Source of the DNA: Brachybacterium muris | GTDB taxonomy: Bacteria; Actinomycetota; Actinomycetes; Actinomycetales; Dermabacteraceae | Assembly: GCF_016907455.1 (NCBI RefSeq) | Contig: NZ_JAFBCB010000001.1 | Span: 3,162,001-3,226,000, forward strand | Reading direction: 5' to 3' | Length of the DNA: 64,000 nt | Shown here: piece after piece, positions 59,855 to 64,000 of the stretch | Layout: the number at the start of each line of letters is the position of its first letter | Position numbering within the stretch: the stretch's first letter is position 1 | Position numbers and translations under genes: made by a program | Notes under the pieces: generated by a model | Database searches by the model: none | The model's input: the letters and a program-made list of their open reading frames with translations, nothing else | Told to the model about the DNA's origin: nothing

Positions 59855-61522
59855 CTACCGCACCCGCAGGGGCACGGTGTGCCAGCCGCTGGCGCCGTCC
59901 GGTGCGGGGTTGGCCCGCTGGGAGGTCTGGATCTGCCCGGTGCCGTCCACGGCGCGCACGGTCACGGTGTGCTCGCCCGGCAGGGCGTCCTCCCAGGTGA
60001 GGGACCACTGCCGCCAGCAATCGTCGTTCGCGGAGGCCCCGAGGTCGGCCTGCTGCCAGTCGCCGTCGTCGATCTGCACCTGCACCTCGGCGATGCCGCG
60101 GTGGGGTGCCCAGGCGGTGCCGCCCAGCTCCACGGTGCCGGCTTCGACGGCCACGCCCTGTGTGGGCACGTCCAGGCGGCAGGCGGTCTTGATGGGGCCG
60201 CGCTCGGACCAGCCGCGGTCGGACCAGTAGGCACGGTCATCCGCGAAGCGGGTCACCTTCAGCTCCTCCACCCACTTGGTGGCCGAGACGTACCCGTACA
60301 GCCCCGGCACCACCATCCGCACCGGGTACCCGTGCTCCGGCGGAAGCGGTTCACCGTTCATGGCGACGGCCAGCAGGGAGGCCCGGTCGTCGGTGAGGGC
60401 CTCCAGCGGCGTGGAGGCGGTGAAGCCGTCCACGGAGCACGAGAGCACCATGTCGGCGCCGTGCTGCACGCCGGCCCTCTCCAGCAGGGTGCGGATCGGG
60501 ACGCCCAGCCAGGTGGCGTTGCCCACCAGGTCCCCACCCACCGAGTTGGAGACGCAGGCGAGCGTCACGTGCGCCTCGGTCATCGGTTCGGCCAGCAGCT
60601 GCTCGAAGGTGAGGGTGAGCTCGTGGTCCACCAGGCCCGTGATGCTCAGGCTCCAGGTGGTCGGGTCCACGCGCGGCACCGCGAGGGCGGTGTCGATGCG
60701 GTAGAAGTCGTCCGCCGGAGTGAGGAAGGACGGCATGCCGGGGACCCTCACCTGGGCCTGCGGTGGGATCGGGGTGGCGGCGACCGCGGGCGGGGGTGGT
60801 CGGAAGCGGGCGCGGGCGGCCTCTGCGGCCGCACGGGCGCTCCCGGCGAGGCGGGAGGGCACGCCCACGGCGAGCGCGAGCACGGCCGTGCCTGCGGCGG
60901 TGATCAGGAACCGACGGCGGGCGGCACCGAGCGCGGTGCCCGTCCCCGCCCCGGGAGCTGCCCTCCGGGCTCCCCCGTCGGCCGACCCGGCGGCGGCGCT
61001 CCGGGCGAGGCCCAGCATGCGGTGCAGCACAGCGGTACCGCCGAGCGTGCCGAGCAGCGTGGGGACGGCGTCGACGAGGCCGGTGCCGGGACGGGTGATG
61101 ACCACCAGGGCGGCCAACAGGCCCAGCCCGGCGAGCGCGAGGACGGCCAGGAGCCGGGACCTGCGGCCCAGCAGGCCGATACCGGCGGCGAGGAGGGCGT
61201 AGACAGCACCCATGCACAGGAACAGCACCAGCTTGTCGGCGGTGCCGAACAGGCTGATCACCAGGTCCTTCACCGCCGCAGGCACCATGTCGATGAAGGC
61301 CCCGCCCACGGCCACGAACGGCGAGGCGGGGGCGGAGGTTCCGGGCAGCAGCAGGGAGAACAGTTCAGCCAGTGCCACCAGCACCCCTGCGCCGACGATC
61401 GCGGACAGCACCGCGAACGGACGAGGGATCAGGGTGGGCCGGGCCTCGCCCGGGCCGACAGTTCGGGCCGTGCCCGAGGATCTCTGCGGCGCAGCGCGGG
61501 GTGCCTGCGTGGGACTGGCCAT
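59855..61522 (-). CDS. Membrane-anchored molybdopterin oxidoreductase (sulfite-oxidase-like)
   Basis: This 555-residue protein is an N-terminal membrane part with about five helices (residues ~33-230) fused to an outward-facing molybdenum domain. The domain holds the cofactor-ligating Cys in TLACVSNSVGGDLVGNATW, VRMVVPGLYGYVSATKWVEE, and a C-terminal dimerisation/Ig-like domain (GGTAWAPHRGIAEVQVQIDD). The RRRFLITAAG stretch near residue 202 looks like a Tat-type motif inside the last helix. GGGAGG precedes the ATG. Electron acceptor and substrate are unknown. Confidence 0.92.
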   Translation of the reverse strand: MASPTQAPRAAPQRSSGTARTVGPGEARPTLIPRPFAVLSAIVGAGVLVALAELFSLLLPGTSAPASPFVAVGGAFIDMVPAAVKDLVISLFGTADKLVLFLCMGAVYALLAAGIGLLGRRSRLLAVLALAGLGLLAALVVITRPGTGLVDAVPTLLGTLGGTAVLHRMLGLARSAAAGSADGGARRAAPGAGTGTALGAARRRFLITAAGTAVLALAVGVPSRLAGSARAAAEAARARFRPPPPAVAATPIPPQAQVRVPGMPSFLTPADDFYRIDTALAVPRVDPTTWSLSITGLVDHELTLTFEQLLAEPMTEAHVTLACVSNSVGGDLVGNATWLGVPIRTLLERAGVQHGADMVLSCSVDGFTASTPLEALTDDRASLLAVAMNGEPLPPEHGYPVRMVVPGLYGYVSATKWVEELKVTRFADDRAYWSDRGWSERGPIKTACRLDVPTQGVAVEAGTVELGGTAWAPHRGIAEVQVQIDDGDWQQADLGASANDDCWRQWSLTWEDALPGEHTVTVRAVDGTGQIQTSQRANPAPDGASGWHTVPLRVR

Positions 61523-61727
61523 GGGGCCTCCCTCTCGGATGGGCGCTCAGCGTAGGCCTGTCCACTGGGAGTCCCCGGCGAGGACCGGGCACGTCGGCTC
61601 CGACGGGAGTTCGGTGGGACCGGTGCATCAGCCCTGTCGGATGACGGGGACCAGGAGGATAGTGGGACGGTACGGGAGCCGGGGCCCGAGCCACGGCACC
61701 GCACCGGACCGCACCGGGAGGCCTGCC

Positions 61728-62273
61728 ATGACCCGCACCGTCTACTACGCCGCATCCACGCTCGACGGCTTCCTGGCCGACGAGCACGACTCCCTGGACT
61801 GGCTGCTCCACCAGGACATCGACCCCGAGGGCCCCGGAGGCAACGACGCGTTCATGCGCTCGGTGGGCGCGATCGTGATGGGCCGGGCCACCTACATGTG
61901 GCTGCGCGACCATCTGGAGGCCGACGGCGACGGCTGGCCGTACACGGTGCCGGCCTGGGTGCTCTCCCACGCGGAGCTGCCCGGCATCGAGGGGGCCGAC
62001 CTGCGCTTCGCCTCCGGGCCCGTTGTTCCCTTGCACGCCGAGCTGGTGGCGGCGGCCGGTGCCAAGGACGTGTGGGTGGTGGGCGGCGGGGGCCTGGCCG
62101 GGCAGTTCGTGGATGCGGGCCTGCTGGATCAGCTGGTCATCGCGATCACCCCGGTCACGCTGGGGGCAGGGAAACCGCTGCTGCCCCGCCGGCTCGACCT
62201 GACGCTACGAACGGTGGCCCGGAACCGGGCATTCGTGTGCGCCACCTTCGACGTGCTCGGGCCGATGCGGTAA
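61728..62273 (+). CDS. Dihydrofolate-reductase-like (RibD C-terminal) family protein
   Basis: The 181 residues follow the DHFR/RibD fold: VYYAASTLDGFLADEHDSLD, GAIVMGRATYMWL, DVWVVGGGGLAGQFVDAGLL and ITPVTLGAGKPLLP. It would bind NADPH and reduce an unknown substrate; it is not the essential folate enzyme by sequence pattern. It stands alone, 205 bp from the divergent oxidoreductase gene. Confidence 0.9.
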   Translation: MTRTVYYAASTLDGFLADEHDSLDWLLHQDIDPEGPGGNDAFMRSVGAIVMGRATYMWLRDHLEADGDGWPYTVPAWVLSHAELPGIEGADLRFASGPVVPLHAELVAAAGAKDVWVVGGGGLAGQFVDAGLLDQLVIAITPVTLGAGKPLLPRRLDLTLRTVARNRAFVCATFDVLGPMR

Positions 62274-62298
62274 GTGCCCTCGCTGGCATCTATCCAGA

Positions 62299-62315
62299 TA
62301 TCTGATTATCAGATA
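62299..62315. promoter_or_regulatory. Operator of the second VapBC module
   Basis: TATCTGA-TTA-TCAGATA is a perfect 7-bp inverted repeat with 3-bp spacer, ending 10 bp before the antitoxin ATG. It is a likely autoregulatory antitoxin binding site and overlaps the -10 region. Confidence 0.6.
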
Positions 62316-62325
62316 GGGTGGACGG

Positions 62326-62583
62326 ATGCGGACCATCAGCGCGACGGAAGCCTCCCGGCACTTCTCCGATCTGCTCGACGCGATCGAAGCCGGCGATGCT
62401 GTCGTGGTCACTCGCGGGAACCGGCCAATCGCTGAGATCCGTCCTGCCCCGCGCCACACCGGGCGGGACCTTCGAGAAGCACTGCAGAAGATCCCCCCTC
62501 CGGATGACCGCTTCCGTACGGACATCGCCGAAGCCCTGGACTACGTCGTGGACATGACGGAGAACCCGTGGGACGACGACTGA
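62326..62583 (+). CDS. Phd/YefM-type antitoxin
   Basis: The 85 residues begin MRTISATEASRHFSDLLDAI with AGDAVVVTRGNRPIAEIRPA, the Phd DNA-binding fold, and end in an acidic toxin-binding tail (ENPWDDD). Overlaps the toxin gene by 16 bp. Confidence 0.92.
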   Translation: MRTISATEASRHFSDLLDAIEAGDAVVVTRGNRPIAEIRPAPRHTGRDLREALQKIPPPDDRFRTDIAEALDYVVDMTENPWDDD

Positions 62584-62966
62584 TCTTCGACACCAACCTG
62601 CTGATCGACTACGAGCGCGGCAGGCTGGATCAGCGATCCTTCGACGACGATGAGCTGGCGATCGCCTCCATCACGGTCGCGGAGTACCGCATCGGCATTG
62701 AGTTCGCGCAGACTGCGCAGCAGGTCACCCACCGCGAGAGCGCACTGGAGGCGATCATCGATGCGGTCGAGGTGCTGGACTATACGGAGGCGACAGCTGC
62801 CCATCATGCGCGGCTGATCGCACACGCCCGTCGTTCGGGCAGGCCGCGCGGGGCGCACGATCTGATCATCGCCGCACACGCCGCGCAGACCGGCAGGATC
62901 GTGCTGAGCCGCGACGCCGCGGCACGCTTCGGCGACCTGCCCGGTGTCCTCCCGGAGAGTCCCTGA
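62568..62966 (+). CDS. PIN-domain ribonuclease toxin (VapC)
   Basis: This 132-residue PIN RNase has D8 (LIFDTNLLIDYERG), Glu in ITVAEYRIG (~41), Asp in GAHDLIIAAHA (~99) and LSRDAAARF (~117), so the metal site is complete. The GTG at 62568 lies inside the antitoxin 3' end, which couples translation. Confidence 0.92.
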   Translation: MGRRLIFDTNLLIDYERGRLDQRSFDDDELAIASITVAEYRIGIEFAQTAQQVTHRESALEAIIDAVEVLDYTEATAAHHARLIAHARRSGRPRGAHDLIIAAHAAQTGRIVLSRDAAARFGDLPGVLPESP

Positions 62967-63030
62967 CCCGCACCGCCCGGCCCCACCGCGGCATCCACCC
63001 ACAACACCACAATGTGACCGCGCAGGGATC

Positions 63031-64000
63031 TCACATGGCGGCGTTGATGGCGTCCACCAGCTGCTGGATCATCGCGCGGTCCAGACCCCCGAGGCCGGAG
63101 AGCCGGTTCAGGGGCATCTGCGCGATCATCTTCTGCATCTCGGGGTCCTCGGCGATCGGCATCTGGGCGAACAGGGGTGCCAGCACCGCCTGTGCGGCAG
63201 GCAGTGCCATCACCTCGCCGACGGTCCAGGTGGTGTCCACCACCGGCGTGGGCTCGTCGCCTAAGACCTCCACCTCGGCCCGCAGCGGCAGGTCGCGGCT
63301 GGAGAACCCGACCTCGACGGCGTAGGTGCCGGTCTCGACCACCCAGGTCCCGTCCACCACCGACCAGAACTGCAGGTCCTCGCGGGGGATGCGGATGCTG
63401 AGCTGTTCGGAGGCGCCGGGCTCCAGCGTCACGTCGCCGAAGCCCTTCAGCTCCCGCAGGGCCCGGGTGACCGTCGAGCCCTCGACGGACACGTAGGCCT
63501 GGACCACCGCACGGCCGGCCCTCTCCCCGGTGTTGGTGACGGTGACGGTGACGTCCAGGCCGTCGGCCCCGGAGGTCACGGCCAGGTCCCCCAGCTCGAA
63601 GGTGGTGTAGGACAGGCCGTGGCCGAAGGGGTAGGCCACCTCGGTGCCCAGGGCATCGAAGCCGCGGTAGCCCACGAACAGTCCCTCCCCGTAGCGCACC
63701 CTGGAGTGGTCCCCGGGGAAGTGCAGATAGGAGGGGGTGTCCTCGAGGCGCAGCGGGATGGTCTCGGCGAGGTGACCGGAGGGGTTCGCGCGGCCGAACA
63801 GCACGTCGGCCACGGCCTCGCCACCGGCCTGGCCCAGCAGCCAGGTCTCCAGCACTCCGGGAGCGGCGGTGACCGCTGCGGGCAGGCGCACGGCGGAGCC
63901 GTTGGACAGCAGCACCACCACCCGGCCCGTGACCTGCCGGATCGCCTCCAGCAGCTCGACCTGGGCGGCCGGCAGCTCCATGTCCTCGCGGTCGTAGCCC
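63031..64000 (-). CDS. GH3 beta-glucosidase, 5' part outside window
   Basis: These are the C-terminal ~322 residues of a family 3 glycoside hydrolase. They include the end of the (alpha/beta)6 sandwich (VVVLLSNGSAVRLP, GQAGGEAVADVLFGRANPSG with HLAETIP), YPFGHGLSYTTFELGDLAVT, and the fibronectin-III-like domain (NTGERAGRAVVQAYVS). The frame continues off the right edge (GYDREDM). The catalytic Asp lies outside. The last ~55 residues (AQMPIAEDPEMQKMIAQMPL) are a family-typical helical tail. Confidence 0.94.
   Translation of the reverse strand, partial: GYDREDMELPAAQVELLEAIRQVTGRVVVLLSNGSAVRLPAAVTAAPGVLETWLLGQAGGEAVADVLFGRANPSGHLAETIPLRLEDTPSYLHFPGDHSRVRYGEGLFVGYRGFDALGTEVAYPFGHGLSYTTFELGDLAVTSGADGLDVTVTVTNTGERAGRAVVQAYVSVEGSTVTRALRELKGFGDVTLEPGASEQLSIRIPREDLQFWSVVDGTWVVETGTYAVEVGFSSRDLPLRAEVEVLGDEPTPVVDTTWTVGEVMALPAAQAVLAPLFAQMPIAEDPEMQKMIAQMPLNRLSGLGGLDRAMIQQLVDAINAAM

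Overview
The window is very GC-rich, densely coded DNA with GTG starts, many 1-8 bp start/stop overlaps and an actinobacterial gene set (two-ATPase ECF transporter, DUF3618/holin-like envelope operon, MetP/MetS-type transporter, DUF1206, IS110 and IS21 elements). I infer a Micrococcales actinobacterium, plausibly Brachybacterium or a close relative; no marker gene proves the genus.

Layout. 0-5 kb: the end of a sugar ABC importer, a repeat-filled spacer and an ABC-2-type exporter pair. 5-14 kb: a large membrane protein, recR, a CDP-alcohol phosphatidyltransferase, a GH125 alpha-mannosidase, a GyrI-like protein and dnaX. 14-24 kb: a minus-strand operon headed by a quinol-type nitric oxide reductase (norB). 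It is followed by five small or membrane genes, all overlapping at their starts and stops, including a slipin. Two insertion sequences break this operon: an IS21 element inside norB and an IS110 element inside the last gene. Removing either element restores an uninterrupted reading frame. 24-32 kb: an alanine/glycine symporter, an aldo/keto reductase, an NSS transporter with its 35-residue MetS-like subunit, and a three-gene envelope operon. 32-38 kb: an ECF vitamin/ion transporter operon that begins with a gene for two fused HAD phosphatases. 38-45 kb: tRNA-Ser(GGA), whose 3' end is duplicated 6.1 kb downstream. Between the copies lies an integrase-less island carrying a GH31 glycosidase and a complete TRAP transporter. 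45-53 kb: two tandem membrane-anchored proteins that look like neutral zinc metallopeptidases without the HExxH motif, a flavin monooxygenase/reductase pair behind a MarR-like operator, a sulfatase and an FAD oxidase that both lost their N-termini at one junction, and an aldo/keto reductase. 53-64 kb: DUF1206, DedA, sirtuin and lipoprotein genes, three toxin-antitoxin modules (one with a truncated toxin), a cellulase-like glycosidase, a molybdopterin oxidoreductase, a DHFR-like reductase and the 3' end of a GH3 beta-glucosidase.

How it fits together. The strain appears to be a heterotroph with several glycoside hydrolases (GH3, GH31, GH125, cellulase-like) and importers. It once had an NO-detoxifying or respiratory NO reductase, with an Fnr-like box placed about 41.5 bp from a likely start point. 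The two independent IS insertions suggest this operon is decaying or under relaxed selection. The most promising little-described unit is the norB operon: NO reductase, a Cys-cluster membrane protein sharing a short Tyr-Ala-Ser-Asp/Glu-Arg tail motif with NorB, a slipin, and three small membrane proteins.
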